Of a DNA stretch of 64,000 nucleotides, positions 19,101 to 27,192 are shown piece after piece. The stretch's first letter is position 1. The number at the start of each line of letters is the position of its first letter. The position numbers and the translations under genes are program-made. Where the stretch lies: NCBI GenBank assembly GCA_902812365.1, contig CADDZC010000003.1, positions 39,267 to 103,266 of the forward strand, written 5' to 3'. The stretch is from Acidobacteriota bacterium (GTDB lineage: Bacteria > Acidobacteriota > Terriglobia > UBA7540). Below the pieces are notes generated by a model that worked only from the letters and a program-made list of their open reading frames with translations, made no database searches and was not told the origin of the DNA.

Positions 19101-19474
19101 CCCACCTTGAGCTGGAAATCCAACCGGGCGGTCTGGTTGATCTGCAGCGGAACGGCGGTTTGTACCGCGGTCTGAAAACCTTGAGCCTCCACGCGGACGT
19201 CGTAGGTGCCGACGGGAATGCGAGGCAAAGTATAAAAGCCAGCGCTATTCGTTTGCGTCGACCACGCGGTGCCTCGTAGCACGTCGGTGGCGGTTACTCG
19301 GGCGTTGGGAATCGGGGCACCGGAAGGATCGGTCACCGTCCCGGTGATGCCGGCGGTAATTTCCTGTCCCTGGGCCGGCACGGGAGCGATAACGCCCACC
19401 CCGGCCGCGAAAGCTAAAACCATAGCCAAGAAACAGATACAGGCTTCGAAGCTAGCCACTTTCTGGCGTCGCAT
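16121..19474 (-). CDS. Oar-like TonB-dependent receptor (second copy)
   Basis: The 1117-residue protein has an N-terminal membrane or signal segment (CICFLAMVLAFAAGVGVIAPVPAQGQ) and an Ig-like carboxypeptidase-regulatory domain (ITGTVTDPSGAPIPNARVTATDV, GTYDVRVEAQGF). The plug follows (NTELPLATRNFVQLTLLAPG, NNFLLDGMDNNQI), then a barrel closing with RNIQFGLKFYF. It is one of the two more divergent receptors in the window. No dedicated transporter or enzyme gene is adjacent, so the substrate is unknown. The leader (19475-19620) has an extended -10-like TGATATACT on the minus strand about 125 bases upstream, and the ATG is preceded by GGGAGGAGG. Confidence 0.9.
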   Translation of the reverse strand: MRRQKVASFEACICFLAMVLAFAAGVGVIAPVPAQGQEITAGITGTVTDPSGAPIPNARVTATDVLRGTAWSTQTNSAGFYTLPRIPVGTYDVRVEAQGFQTAVQTAVPLQINQTARLDFQLKVGAVTQTVEVTAAPPLLQTDTMQIGYVTNSLTNTELPLATRNFVQLTLLAPGVITPDPSSMNSGMRTSGGGRPYVNGNRKEANNFLLDGMDNNQISDNLTAYEPNVDAIQEFNMITNNAPAEFGNFEGGVINTTIKSGTNQIHGDAFEFIRNDVLNANNWSRNWQHLTKPAVRWNMFGGTIGGPLKKDKLFYFGDYQGERFDNPPVTGFLTVFTPAERQGDFSAFLNPPPGVKKVQLMNPCASFSGPCQPLPPGASPQPFPNNKIDPSMIDPVAAKLFSSSLYPEPINGNLFNNALNTSHSAINTDQGDVRVDAKPSEKDSIFGRFSMSNQHNPGFNSFPLFFNSFNDAPFRGAVADWTRAVSPTLVNDARIGFNRVVLHNGGLDKGEGNIAQSLGIQNGNDRGPGLMSIQFPNGLASSIGSANIGTQQNFVNNEFEYEDTLIITRGRHIMKTGAQYIRQQLNIFYAGNNGRTGFLAFDGQFTGLAEADFFLGLPEHIGRGVNTGTWGQRDNVIGAYFQDDWRATDHVTLNLGLRWEDHTPWYEVHDRQTNFSPFSGVQEFPGQNGNSRALYNSYHADFQPRFGFAWTPAFLGNKTVFRGAYTISSFLEGTGTNLRLPLNPPFNEEFDTNYANLTFPGSTTDQGLSVLVPKSNPFANALIRLWDPNVRPSKVQQWNFSAEHQLPGETLFSIGYVGQHGTHLMVPMPYFQKRLPGIDQCPASSPAPCPSPYLAGNPALAVIQQISGTESNGKQRYDALQASLTKQYTQGLQFQVSYTWSKTMTNSIGYYGDGGQSASNSAYWQNLYDSRAEWGRAYFDATHNFVTSYIYELPFGSKKRWGSHWNPAANGIFGNWQVSGILSLHTGFPVTITARDKSGTNSRGPRANCIGPAGGNHGVGLGTTWFNTASFAQPLSGFGTCGNNTVVGPGLRDFDLGVEKEFPVTEAKRFEFRAEFLNLTNTPIFNAPNRSVVSSQFGEVLSSQGARNIQFGLKFYF

Positions 19475-19600
19475 GACCTCCTCCCTTTTGAGAAGCGGTA
19501 AGACCCTGTCCGGACGCTGAGAAATAGGGGCAGTAATAAGACTCTACCCTGAGGCTGGTGGTGAATCGCGTCACCCCGAGCCTCTAATTTTATACGGGCA

Positions 19601-19609
19601 AGTATATCA
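19601..19609 (-). promoter_or_regulatory. Possible extended -10 for TonB receptor 2
   Basis: On the minus strand the bases read TGATATACT, an extended -10 form, about 125 bases upstream of the receptor start codon. There is no recognisable -35 hexamer at 17 bp, so support is weak. Confidence 0.35.
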
Positions 19610-19724
19610 CAAGCGGAAAATGCGGGCGTGACGGCGGACTTTCGAGCACTCCGCGAACCGGAGTCTGCTAGCTCGCGTCCGGCCTGACTCGCGTATTGCT
19701 GGCGGTGACAAACGATCTTGTTTG

Positions 19725-19955
19725 TTTTCATCAACCTAGTGGCTTCCACGCGAGCGCTCATCGAAGGGCCGCAGACTGCCCGCGTAATTTCAACGCGTTA
19801 CAAACATCGCTGGCCCACCGTTTTCGCGTATCTGCCTTATTTTCATATACCTAGTGGCTTTCCGTGACACCCTCGACGGGTTTTCAATAACTTAGCGGCT
19901 TCGTTTTTGCAGCGAAGCCACTAGGTTACTTATTTTCAACAACATAGTGGCTTCG
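19725..19955 (+). repeat. Cluster of five 23-bp repeats (four direct, one inverted)
   Basis: The unit is TTTTCA-nnn-ACCTAGTGGCTTCS. Direct copies lie at 19725-19747, 19840-19863 (one extra T), 19881-19903 and 19933-19955. An inverted core copy (CGAAGCCACTAGGTTA) lies at 19913-19928. Start-to-start spacing is 115, 41 and 52 bp, too irregular for CRISPR. The third copy and the inverted copy can form a hairpin (GGCTTCG/CGAAGCC). The arrangement resembles multiple transposase-binding repeats at a transposon end, tyrosine-recombinase arm sites or iterons. No transposase, integrase or Rep gene is adjacent. Confidence 0.8.
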
Positions 19956-20181
19956 TTCCCCCACATAAAGATGTTTTGATCCCCCTCGCCACCAGCCTGA
20001 CATCGGCCTAGTCTGAAAGCTCCACGGAAGCACGGTCAATATAGTCTTCCTAGTAAAATCCTTCCGCGAACAAACCTCGGCCGGTCTATTTTTCAATGAC
20101 TTGCGCCTAGCAGGCGACTTAGGGAAAGCGGCGGGACGGGTATAGCGGCTCGAGTCGTGGATGAGAATTGGGCTAGTCATG

Positions 20182-20216
20182 TCAGAATATATTATCGACC
20201 TGACATCGATTGTCAA
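20182..20216 (-). promoter_or_regulatory. Strong sigma70-type promoter with overlapping inverted repeat
   Basis: Read on the minus strand there is a perfect TTGACA (20216-20211), a 16-bp spacer and TAATAT (20194-20189). An inverted repeat, TGTCAG ... CTGACA, brackets the -10 and looks like an operator. It fires away from pal, through the repeat cluster and toward the receptor at 19474. An 84-codon frame could start at 20180, almost at the predicted transcription start, but I do not recognise its product. Confidence 0.55.
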
Positions 20217-20297
20217 CAATTTTTAATCCCCCGGCGGCTTCCCCGCCCTAGTTTCACCCCGGCACTTCCGGCCGTACCCACTCCGCGACATCTCAGG

Positions 20298-20303
20298 TAT
20301 ACT
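20298..20303 (+). promoter_or_regulatory. Possible -10 element for pal
   Basis: TATACT lies about 110 bases before the pal start codon. No matching -35 element is visible at 16-18 bp, so support is weak. Confidence 0.3.
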
Positions 20304-20413
20304 AAGCTTCCGAGGGGAAACCCGCTGTGACGCCGGCAGCGCGAAGGCGGGCGGGGTCGCTGGTCTCAAGGTCTTGCGGTTAGCCCACGTTCCGAAGGAG
20401 AGGCCGACAATTC

Positions 20414-21166
20414 ATGTCCAAAACCGCGCCCCTGGTCCTGGCGCTGCTCGCAGCGCCCGCTCTATGGCTTTTGTCCTGCCACCGCCAGATTCCGCCCCCC
20501 GTGACCCCCGCGCCCGTCACCGAAGCTCCCCCGGCGCCGAGCGCGCCTTCCTGCACGCTGACGGCGGAGCCGGCCATGGTCGAGCAGGGCAAGTCCGTGA
20601 CCCTCAGTTGGACCACCCAGTCCGCAACCCAGATTGTACTCGAGCCGGGACTGGGCCCCCAGCAAGCCCAAGGCTCCACCTCGGTGACGCCCGGCGGCTC
20701 CACCACCTACAGTCTCCACATCAGCGGCCCGGGAGGCCAGACGACCTGTAGCGCCCGCGTCACCGTGAGCGTGCCCGAACAACCAGCCGCCTCGGTGCGC
20801 GAAGAGAACCTCGGCCCGGGTCCGGCCGGTGTCCAGTCGGAGCTCAAGGATGCATTTTTCGATTACGACAAGTCGGATATCCGCCCCGATGCCGCCGAAG
20901 CCCTCACCTCCGACGCCAAGCTCCTCAATGCCCATCCGAACATTCAATTCGTGATCGAGGGTTACTGCGACCAGCGCGGCAGCGAGGAATACAACCTTGG
21001 GCTGGGCCAGCGGCGCGCCGACGCGGCGCGGGCGTTTCTCGCGAACCTCGGGGTCAGCCCCGACCGCATGTCCACCATTTCTTACGGAAAGGACCGGCTG
21101 ATCTGCACCGAGGCCACCGAGGACTGTTATCAGAAGAATCGGCGCGTGCATCTGAGGGTGAAGTAG
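20414..21166 (+). CDS. pal: Peptidoglycan-associated lipoprotein (Pal/OmpA family)
   Basis: This 250-residue lipoprotein has a signal peptide ending in the lipobox LLSC (C22) and a proline-rich linker. A beta-sandwich segment follows (SVTLSWTTQSATQIVLEPG ... GSTTYSLHISGPGG). The C-terminal OmpA-like peptidoglycan-binding domain carries FDYDKSDIRPDA, IEGYCDQRGSEEYNLGLGQRRADAA and KNRRVHLRVK. Pal links the outer membrane to peptidoglycan within the Tol-Pal system. The added beta-domain between lipid anchor and OmpA domain is a feature I associate with acidobacterial Pal proteins. No tolA, tolB, tolQ or tolR gene is adjacent. Confidence 0.93.
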   Translation: MSKTAPLVLALLAAPALWLLSCHRQIPPPVTPAPVTEAPPAPSAPSCTLTAEPAMVEQGKSVTLSWTTQSATQIVLEPGLGPQQAQGSTSVTPGGSTTYSLHISGPGGQTTCSARVTVSVPEQPAASVREENLGPGPAGVQSELKDAFFDYDKSDIRPDAAEALTSDAKLLNAHPNIQFVIEGYCDQRGSEEYNLGLGQRRADAARAFLANLGVSPDRMSTISYGKDRLICTEATEDCYQKNRRVHLRVK

Positions 21167-21191
21167 CATTGGGGAACCGGAGGAGAGAGTC

Positions 21192-21680
21192 ATGAACCCG
21201 CTGGATTTTTTCCGCCAACTTTTCGAGTACGATTACTGGGGCAACCGCGAGGCGCTGGCCAGCGTGCGAGCCTTGAGCGGCGCGGCGGACCGGCCCCTGA
21301 AGCTTCTCAACCACATCGTCGGAGCGGAGCGCATCTGGCTGGGGCGCTTCGAGCCTTCGGGCGCGCCCGGCGGCGACCCCTGGCCGGCGCTCCCGCTCCC
21401 CAACTGCGCGGCGGCCATCGAAGAACTCTATCTGGGCTGGCGCCGGCTTCTCGCCGGCTTCACCGCCGAGCGCCTCTCCGAGGCGCTGTCCTATCGCAGC
21501 ACCCAGGGCCGGGAATTCAAGACTCCGGTGCGCGATGTGCTGCTGCACCTGGTGATGCACTCGGCTTACCATCGCGGCCAGATCGCCGCCGCGGTGCGGG
21601 AAGCCGGAGGCCGGCCGGCAGCCACCGACTACATCGTCTGGGTGCGCCAAGCCCAGGCCGCCACCGCGGAAAGCCGATGA
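21192..21680 (+). CDS. DinB-family four-helix metal-binding protein
   Basis: The 162-residue protein shows the DinB/YfiT four-helix bundle pattern. The metal-binding histidines are visible in KLLNHIVGAERIWLGR and in HLVMHSAYHRGQIAAAV. Family members include thiol transferases (bacillithiol-linked) and many proteins of unknown function. I cannot assign a substrate. Its stop codon overlaps the pyrE start by four bases (ATGA), so it is translationally coupled to pyrE. Its ATG has GGAGGAGAGAG just upstream. Confidence 0.9.
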   Translation: MNPLDFFRQLFEYDYWGNREALASVRALSGAADRPLKLLNHIVGAERIWLGRFEPSGAPGGDPWPALPLPNCAAAIEELYLGWRRLLAGFTAERLSEALSYRSTQGREFKTPVRDVLLHLVMHSAYHRGQIAAAVREAGGRPAATDYIVWVRQAQAATAESR

Positions 21681-22258
21681 CGCCCGAGCAAATCCTGGCC
21701 CTCCTGCGAGATCACTCGGCCCTGCTTGAGGGCCACTTCGTTCTCTCCTCCGGTCTCCACAGCGACCGCTACATCCAGTGCGCGCTGGCGCTCCAGCACC
21801 CGCCGGTGGCGGAACGGCTCGGGGCGGAACTGGCCGCCCGGATGCAGCCCTGGGGCGCGACGGTGGTGGTGGCGCCGGCGCTCGGCGGGGTGCTGGTGGC
21901 CCACGAAGTGGCCCGCGCGCTGGGCGTCCGCGCCCTGTTTGCCGAACGGCAGGAGGGCGTGATGACGCTGCGGCGGGGCTTCACGCTTTCACCCGGCGAG
22001 CCGGCCCTGGTGGTGGAAGATGTCATCACCACCGGCCTTTCGACGCGCGAAACCATCGAGAGCGTGGAGCGGGCGGGCGGGCGCGTGGTGGGCGTCGGAG
22101 CTCTCGTCGATCGCAGCGGGGGCGGGGTGGATTGGAAGATCCCGCACGCCGCCTTGGTGACCCTGGCCGTGAAGAACTACGCGCCGGCAGAGTGTCCGCT
22201 GTGCCGGTCAGGCCTGCCGGCGTCGAAGCCCGGCAGCCGCACGGTGGCGGCGCGCTAA
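21677..22258 (+). CDS. pyrE: Orotate phosphoribosyltransferase
   Basis: The 193-residue enzyme converts orotate and PRPP to OMP in de novo pyrimidine synthesis. The PRPP-binding signature is clear (LVVEDVITTGLSTRETIESV), preceded by VVVAPALGGVLVAHEVARAL and the flexible-loop stretch FAERQEGVMTLRRGF. HSDRYIQCAL near the N-terminus matches the orotate-binding region. The C-terminus has a CPLC motif seen in some OPRTases. The start overlaps the dinB-like stop. pyrC lies 5 kb away on the other strand. Confidence 0.95.
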   Translation: MTPEQILALLRDHSALLEGHFVLSSGLHSDRYIQCALALQHPPVAERLGAELAARMQPWGATVVVAPALGGVLVAHEVARALGVRALFAERQEGVMTLRRGFTLSPGEPALVVEDVITTGLSTRETIESVERAGGRVVGVGALVDRSGGGVDWKIPHAALVTLAVKNYAPAECPLCRSGLPASKPGSRTVAAR

Positions 22259-22315
22259 TTCCCTCCGCTAAGAAGCGGATGGACGCCGCTCTGCACGGCC
22301 CCGGCTCAAGACCCC

Positions 22316-23386
22316 TCACTCCAACCGCCGGACGGAATTGCGCACGACCAGTTCGGTGCGCACCAGACGCTTGACGGCCCGAGCCCCCGGCTGGCGCAGC
22401 TTCTCGAGCAACAGCTTCATGAGGGCGCGGCCGATCTCTTCTTTGTGCACCCGCACCGTGGTCAGCGTCGGGTCGGTCAGGAGCGCCTCTTCCCGATCAT
22501 CGAATCCCACCAAGCTGATCTGTTCGGGGACGCGGACCCCGGCCCGTGCCAGGGCCTGCCAGAGGCCGTACGCCACTTCGTCGTTGCCCGCCACAACTGC
22601 CGTCGGACGGGGAACGGCGGCGATGATCCGCGCCGTCATGCGCTCTCCATATTCGCGAAAGCCGCCGCCGTGCGACTCGGTGAAGCTCAGGGGTGGCAGA
22701 TTGGCGGCCCGCATGGCGCTGAGGTATCCCTTCTCGCGGTCGCGCATCCAGGGATAGGAGACGTCGCCAACGAAAGCGATCAACCGGTGGCCTTGCTCGA
22801 TCAGGTAACGGGTGGCCTCCGCCTCCGCCTTGGCGCCGTCGAAGCAGACCTGATCAAACGACCGCAGCCGGCCGTCGGCAATCACGTTGTTCCCAAACAC
22901 GACGTACGGCAGATGAATGGCGCGAACGCGCTCGAGAAAATTCGGGTAAATGGTGCCGGCCAGAATCAAGCCGTCCACCCAGCCGCGCTCTTCCAGGATG
23001 GGCGGCAAGGGAATGGATTCAGGGGGCGTTTTCTCGCTGTAGTGGAGAGCGGCAAAAACCACGTGTTGCTTGAGGGCGCTGGCGTAGTTCTCAACGCCTT
23101 GGAGAATCCGGGCGTGAAACGAATGAAGAAAATCGCGGTTGCTGAGGAGAAAACAGACCATCCCGGCGCGATGGCGCAGGATGCGCCGGGCGCCGGCATT
23201 GGGACGAAATCCCGAGTGGCGGATGACGGCCAGCACCCAGTCCCGGGTGAGCGGATTAACCTTGGCGCCGCCGTTCAAGACGCGAGATACGGTGCCCACC
23301 CCGACTCCGGCGAGACGGGCCACATCGCGGATCGTGATCGGCTTGGGCGAACCTCTTCTGACCTCCGAATCTCTCTGACCCAACAT
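22316..23386 (-). CDS. LacI-family transcriptional regulator
   Basis: This 356-residue repressor-type protein has a LacI helix-turn-helix at residues 16-40 (ITIRDVARLAGVGVGTVSRVLNGG). A periplasmic-binding-protein-like effector domain follows (GMVCFLLSNRDFLHSFHARILQGVE, VDGLILAGTIYP, TAVVAGNDEVAYGLWQAL, ISLVGFDDREEALLTDPTLTTV). The effector is probably a sugar or related small molecule. It lies 148 bp downstream of the third TonB receptor on the same strand, which suggests it controls that receptor (inference). Confidence 0.93.
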   Translation of the reverse strand: MLGQRDSEVRRGSPKPITIRDVARLAGVGVGTVSRVLNGGAKVNPLTRDWVLAVIRHSGFRPNAGARRILRHRAGMVCFLLSNRDFLHSFHARILQGVENYASALKQHVVFAALHYSEKTPPESIPLPPILEERGWVDGLILAGTIYPNFLERVRAIHLPYVVFGNNVIADGRLRSFDQVCFDGAKAEAEATRYLIEQGHRLIAFVGDVSYPWMRDREKGYLSAMRAANLPPLSFTESHGGGFREYGERMTARIIAAVPRPTAVVAGNDEVAYGLWQALARAGVRVPEQISLVGFDDREEALLTDPTLTTVRVHKEEIGRALMKLLLEKLRQPGARAVKRLVRTELVVRNSVRRLE

Positions 23387-23534
23387 GAACCCCGTACGAT
23401 TCCCCGCTTCCGGAAGCCGGGCGCCGCGCCGCCGGCGGCTCCGCCGCCCCCGGCTTACGATACCACAGCTTTTCGGCCGGCGTTCGGGCCGGGACGGCCT
23501 CCGGTCGAAAGGCGGCGAAGAGCCGCCCGAACCT

Positions 23535-26500
23535 CTAAAAGCTCAGGCGGGCGCTGAACTCAAACTGCCGCTGGTCGATACCGTCGCGGGCCAAGTTCGT
23601 GGTCGACGTGATTTGACCGAAGGAACCGCTGGAGCAGCCGGTGGCGGCGCTGTAGCTGCCGCAATAGCCGCCCGGATTGGAGAAGTGCGGCGTATTGGTG
23701 AAATTCATGCTCTCAATCCGAAACTGCAGGTTGAAGCGCTCGGAGAGCTTGAAGTTCCGGTAAAGGCCGGCATCCAGATTGAAAACGCCGGGCCCGTGCA
23801 GCGGATAAAACGGCGACGTGCCGAAGCGCTGATCGGTCGCGCTGAGCGGCGATCCGGTGACGCCGGCGAACGCGGTGGTGTCAAACCAGGTTGTGCCCGG
23901 GCCCACCTGACCGGTGATCCGGACGGGCGACTTCACCAGGTCCGGGCGCTGGGTGTTGCCGCTGGCGTTCAGCGAGGAGCCGTCCGCCGACACGCCGACC
24001 ACCGGCCCGGAGATGACCGACAGCAGCCCGCTAATCTCCCAGCCGCCCAAAATCTTAGAGCCGATCCCGGTGCTGGCCCAGCGCTTGCCCGACCCAAAGG
24101 GCGAATCCGCAATGAAAACCGCCTCGAAGTTCTGGGGACGATCGATGGGCGAAAGGCCCCGATTCAGATAGGAGAAGCTGGGGACTTGGATGGCAGGGCT
24201 GTTCTTCTCGTTTTCCACCCCCGCCATGCCAATCGTCTTGGACCACGTGTAGCTCACTTGCACCTGGTAGCCCTGGGCGAAGTAGTGCATCAGCGAGGCC
24301 TGCAGGGAATCGTAATGATTATTGGTGATGGGCGTAATGATCGACGTTACCGCCGTCCGGTTTCCATAGGCGGCGTTGTAGAAGGGCAGGCTGGCATTGC
24401 CACCGCAGGTCCCCGGGACGCAGCCCGGCGGCAAAATGGGGCTGCCCACGTTCAGGTTGAGGATCCCGAGCTGGTTGACGGTCCGGGAAGCGACGTAGCC
24501 GGCTTGCGCCAGCCACCCGCCGCTCAACTGTTTTTCGAGGGTGAAATTCCAGGACTGGATGTAGCCGCGTTTGATCGAATCCCCCGGCGTGGCCACGGCC
24601 ACGTTGGGCGGCAAAGGAATTTCAGGCGTCGTCAAGCTCGGAATGGCCGGGAGCGGGATTCCGACGGGCAGCACTTGGCCCACCGGCGAGTTCGCCAGGC
24701 TCGTGCCGTCCAGAACGCCGGCCGCCAGCAGCGACGACGGACTGCTGACGTAAAACGGAATCAGGATCGGGTAGTTGGTGCGCAAGTCGTCGACCAGGTT
24801 GTAGGGTTCATAGGTGAGCCCGTAGCCGGCGCGAACCACCAGCGTGTTGGTGGCGCGATAGGCCAGTCCGATGCGAGGCGCGAAGTTTCGCTTGCTAATG
24901 GCCACCCCGCAGTCGGTCGGAATGTTGCCCACCCCGCACAGTTCCGTCTCGTTTTTGGCGAAATCGAAACGTTCGAGGCCCCGGCTGCCGCCGCGGGTGG
25001 GCATGGGAAAGTACTCCCAGCGGACGCCCAGGGTGGTGGTCAGCTTGCTGGTCGTTTGCCATTGATCGCCGACGTACAGTCCGTATTCGTGAGTGACGGT
25101 GTGGAAGAAATCCGGCACCTGGATATTCTTGCCGTAAGCCGTGTCCAGGCCCAACAGGAAAGTGGCGAAGCTGTTGTAAGCGTTGGACGGCGTCGTTTTG
25201 CCCTTGGCCACACACCCTTTGCACTGAGTGGGCCCGCTTCCGAAGGCAAATCCGCCTTGCGGGCCGTACGACGGACCCCCGCCGTTCCATTCCGGTTGCT
25301 GCTGATTGAGGTGCTGGGCGATCACGTCGACCCCGAAGCGGAGGGTGTGCCGCCCTTGGATCCAGCTCGCGTTGCCGGTGCCATTAAACTGCGGATCGTT
25401 GCGGAAGTACGGCATGAAGTTGTGCTGGGTGCCGATGACGGAAAAGCTGCTGATATCGAACTCCGGCCAGCTTCCCTCGAAGCGCCGCGTGCCGTTCGTG
25501 CCCGGGATGCCGAGAATATCCCGGCCGGGATCCTGGCTGAGATCGAGCTGCTGGGAGTTGGTGACCATGCGCGTCATGCCGAAGTTGCCGTCGATCACGA
25601 AATTGGGCCGCGCGACGTAGTCGCCGGTCACGCTGAAGCTGACGGTGTGACCGTACGCCTTGCCCTCGTTGCCGATAAAGCCGCTGGCCTGAGGGCCGCC
25701 GATGGGAGCGAGGATTTGAGGGTTAAAAGTGTTGTAATCGGCCAAGCCGAGATGGCCGTACATCGTCAATTTTTCGGTGGCGTTCCAGTCAATCTTGGAA
25801 TCCGACGTGAGGCGGTTGAACGCCACATCAGCCGCTCCAAGGTAGTTGTTGTGGGGCACATTGGGGCTGGCGTTGGGATTATTCGGCAGGGGGAGCATGG
25901 AGAGCATCTTGGCGGCCACCGGGCTGATGCGGCTCGCACAGACCGTATTGGGGACGCCGTTGCAGGCGATCGGGGTTCGGCCGGTGCCGTCGGCTTTGCC
26001 GGTAGTCGGATCGTAAACTACATCCGGATTGGGCTGAGCTAGATCCAAGCCTCTCAGGTCGCCGTTCCGCATCGCCACGGTGGGGACGGTGGCGAAGGAG
26101 GTGGCAAATTGGCGCTGGCGGATCGCTTCGACGTTGACGAAATAAAACAGCTTGTCCTTCTTGATCGGGCCGCCGACGCTGCCTCCGAACTGGTTAAAGA
26201 CGTCTTTGGGATTTCGTCCGTAAAAGAAATACGGCCGCGCCTCGAGGCCATTGTCGTAATGGTACTCGTAGACATCGCCGTGGAGCTGGTTGGTGCCGCT
26301 CTTGATCTGGACGTTGATCGTGGATCCGCCCGCCAAGCCCTGTTCGGGATTGAAGGTGCCGGTCACGATGTTGACCACCTGAATGGCGTCGGCGGACGGG
26401 ATGTAGGCCGCGTTCTCGGGCACCCAAATGTTGTACTGGCTGATGCCGTCAATCCGCACGTCATTCCCATAGCTGCTGGCGCCGTTCACGTTGAACTGTA

Positions 26501-27056
26501 AGGAGCGCGACGGATTGGTGGCCACCGAGTGGGCGCTGACGGGAGGATTAAAGCCGGGAACCGCCCGGAACAGTTGCTCAAAGTTGTTGCCCGGCGCCAG
26601 GGGCACGTTTTGAATCGTCGTCGAGGTCAGCTCGTGACGAACATCGGCGCGATCGGTTTGCAAGGCCACTGCCGCCGCCGACACTTCCACCGTCTGGGTC
26701 ACGGCCCCAAGCTGGAGCGAGGCGTCGACGCGGGCGACGGTGTTGATGCCAACCGGCACGTCGGTTTTCTCAAAGGTCTTGAAACCCGGGGCCGAAATCT
26801 TGACGTCGTAAGTGCCGGCTGAAAGAGTCGCGATCGTGTAGCTGCCGGCCCGATCCGTCACCGCCGACCGCGTCAGGCCGGTTTCCGTCTGCACCGCCGT
26901 GACCGTGGCGCCGGGAACCGCGGCGCCCGAAGCGTCGGTCACGTTGCCGACGAGCGACCCGTAGAGCACTTGGCCGTCCAGACGCCCCGCGGAGAGAATC
27001 GCCAAACTGATCCCGATCAGGCAAACCATCGGCCATTTCTTCCCCCTTGCCAACAT
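23535..27056 (-). CDS. Oar-like TonB-dependent receptor (third copy)
   Basis: This 1173-residue outer-membrane receptor has an N-terminal signal (WPMVCLIGISLAILSAGRLDGQ), a carboxypeptidase-regulatory-like domain (LVGNVTDASGAAVPGATVTAV), a plug and a long barrel ending QRQFEFSARLSF. It closely resembles the fourth receptor at 42894: both share the LQTDRADVRHE/LQTDTPEVHAN region, the VNGASSYGND/VNGTSNNQNN motif and the C-terminal RDGIDQRQFEF/REGIDERQFEF. The ATG has GAGGAGGG nine bases upstream, itself preceded by a perfect 12-bp hairpin (27076-27101). The LacI gene downstream suggests carbohydrate-linked regulation. Confidence 0.9.
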   Translation of the reverse strand: MLARGKKWPMVCLIGISLAILSAGRLDGQVLYGSLVGNVTDASGAAVPGATVTAVQTETGLTRSAVTDRAGSYTIATLSAGTYDVKISAPGFKTFEKTDVPVGINTVARVDASLQLGAVTQTVEVSAAAVALQTDRADVRHELTSTTIQNVPLAPGNNFEQLFRAVPGFNPPVSAHSVATNPSRSLQFNVNGASSYGNDVRIDGISQYNIWVPENAAYIPSADAIQVVNIVTGTFNPEQGLAGGSTINVQIKSGTNQLHGDVYEYHYDNGLEARPYFFYGRNPKDVFNQFGGSVGGPIKKDKLFYFVNVEAIRQRQFATSFATVPTVAMRNGDLRGLDLAQPNPDVVYDPTTGKADGTGRTPIACNGVPNTVCASRISPVAAKMLSMLPLPNNPNASPNVPHNNYLGAADVAFNRLTSDSKIDWNATEKLTMYGHLGLADYNTFNPQILAPIGGPQASGFIGNEGKAYGHTVSFSVTGDYVARPNFVIDGNFGMTRMVTNSQQLDLSQDPGRDILGIPGTNGTRRFEGSWPEFDISSFSVIGTQHNFMPYFRNDPQFNGTGNASWIQGRHTLRFGVDVIAQHLNQQQPEWNGGGPSYGPQGGFAFGSGPTQCKGCVAKGKTTPSNAYNSFATFLLGLDTAYGKNIQVPDFFHTVTHEYGLYVGDQWQTTSKLTTTLGVRWEYFPMPTRGGSRGLERFDFAKNETELCGVGNIPTDCGVAISKRNFAPRIGLAYRATNTLVVRAGYGLTYEPYNLVDDLRTNYPILIPFYVSSPSSLLAAGVLDGTSLANSPVGQVLPVGIPLPAIPSLTTPEIPLPPNVAVATPGDSIKRGYIQSWNFTLEKQLSGGWLAQAGYVASRTVNQLGILNLNVGSPILPPGCVPGTCGGNASLPFYNAAYGNRTAVTSIITPITNNHYDSLQASLMHYFAQGYQVQVSYTWSKTIGMAGVENEKNSPAIQVPSFSYLNRGLSPIDRPQNFEAVFIADSPFGSGKRWASTGIGSKILGGWEISGLLSVISGPVVGVSADGSSLNASGNTQRPDLVKSPVRITGQVGPGTTWFDTTAFAGVTGSPLSATDQRFGTSPFYPLHGPGVFNLDAGLYRNFKLSERFNLQFRIESMNFTNTPHFSNPGGYCGSYSAATGCSSGSFGQITSTTNLARDGIDQRQFEFSARLSF

Positions 27057-27075
27057 GTTGATCCCTCCTCACTCT

Positions 27076-27101
27076 GGACGCCAGCCCGAGGGCTGGCGTC
27101 C
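27076..27101 (-). repeat. Perfect 12-bp inverted repeat in receptor leader
   Basis: GGACGCCAGCCC (27076-27087) and GGGCTGGCGTCC (27090-27101) are separated by two bases. On the minus strand the hairpin ends about 20 bases before the receptor start codon, just upstream of the Shine-Dalgarno sequence. It could act on translation, be an operator for the LacI protein, or be a terminator for anything transcribed from upstream. Confidence 0.75.
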
Positions 27102-27192
27102 GATCTGCTGCCTGTCCTTACCATCGCGGTTGGGCATTCGGCCCCGCCCGCTCAGGCACAGTCGCCGTTGTCACGCCGGGCCGGCCGGCCGT

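Larger units (their letters stand above)
19475..20413. other. 939-bp AT-rich intergenic region
   Basis: This gap between the second TonB receptor and pal is visibly more AT-rich than its surroundings. It holds the receptor leader, a five-copy repeat cluster (19725-19955) and a strong leftward promoter (20189-20216). I find no convincing protein gene, tRNA or known riboswitch in it. Confidence 0.7.

Noticed and set aside
16121..19474. SusC-type polysaccharide utilisation locus
   Set aside because: There is no SusD-like lipoprotein, glycoside hydrolase or sensor next to any of the four receptors, and the domain order is Oar-like.
19725..19955. CRISPR array
   Set aside because: Repeats are short, unevenly spaced (41-115 bp), partly inverted, and no cas gene is nearby.
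23385..26042. 885-codon plus-strand open frame across TonB receptor 3
   Set aside because: It lies antisense to a clear receptor gene. The composition is low-complexity and no domain is visible.
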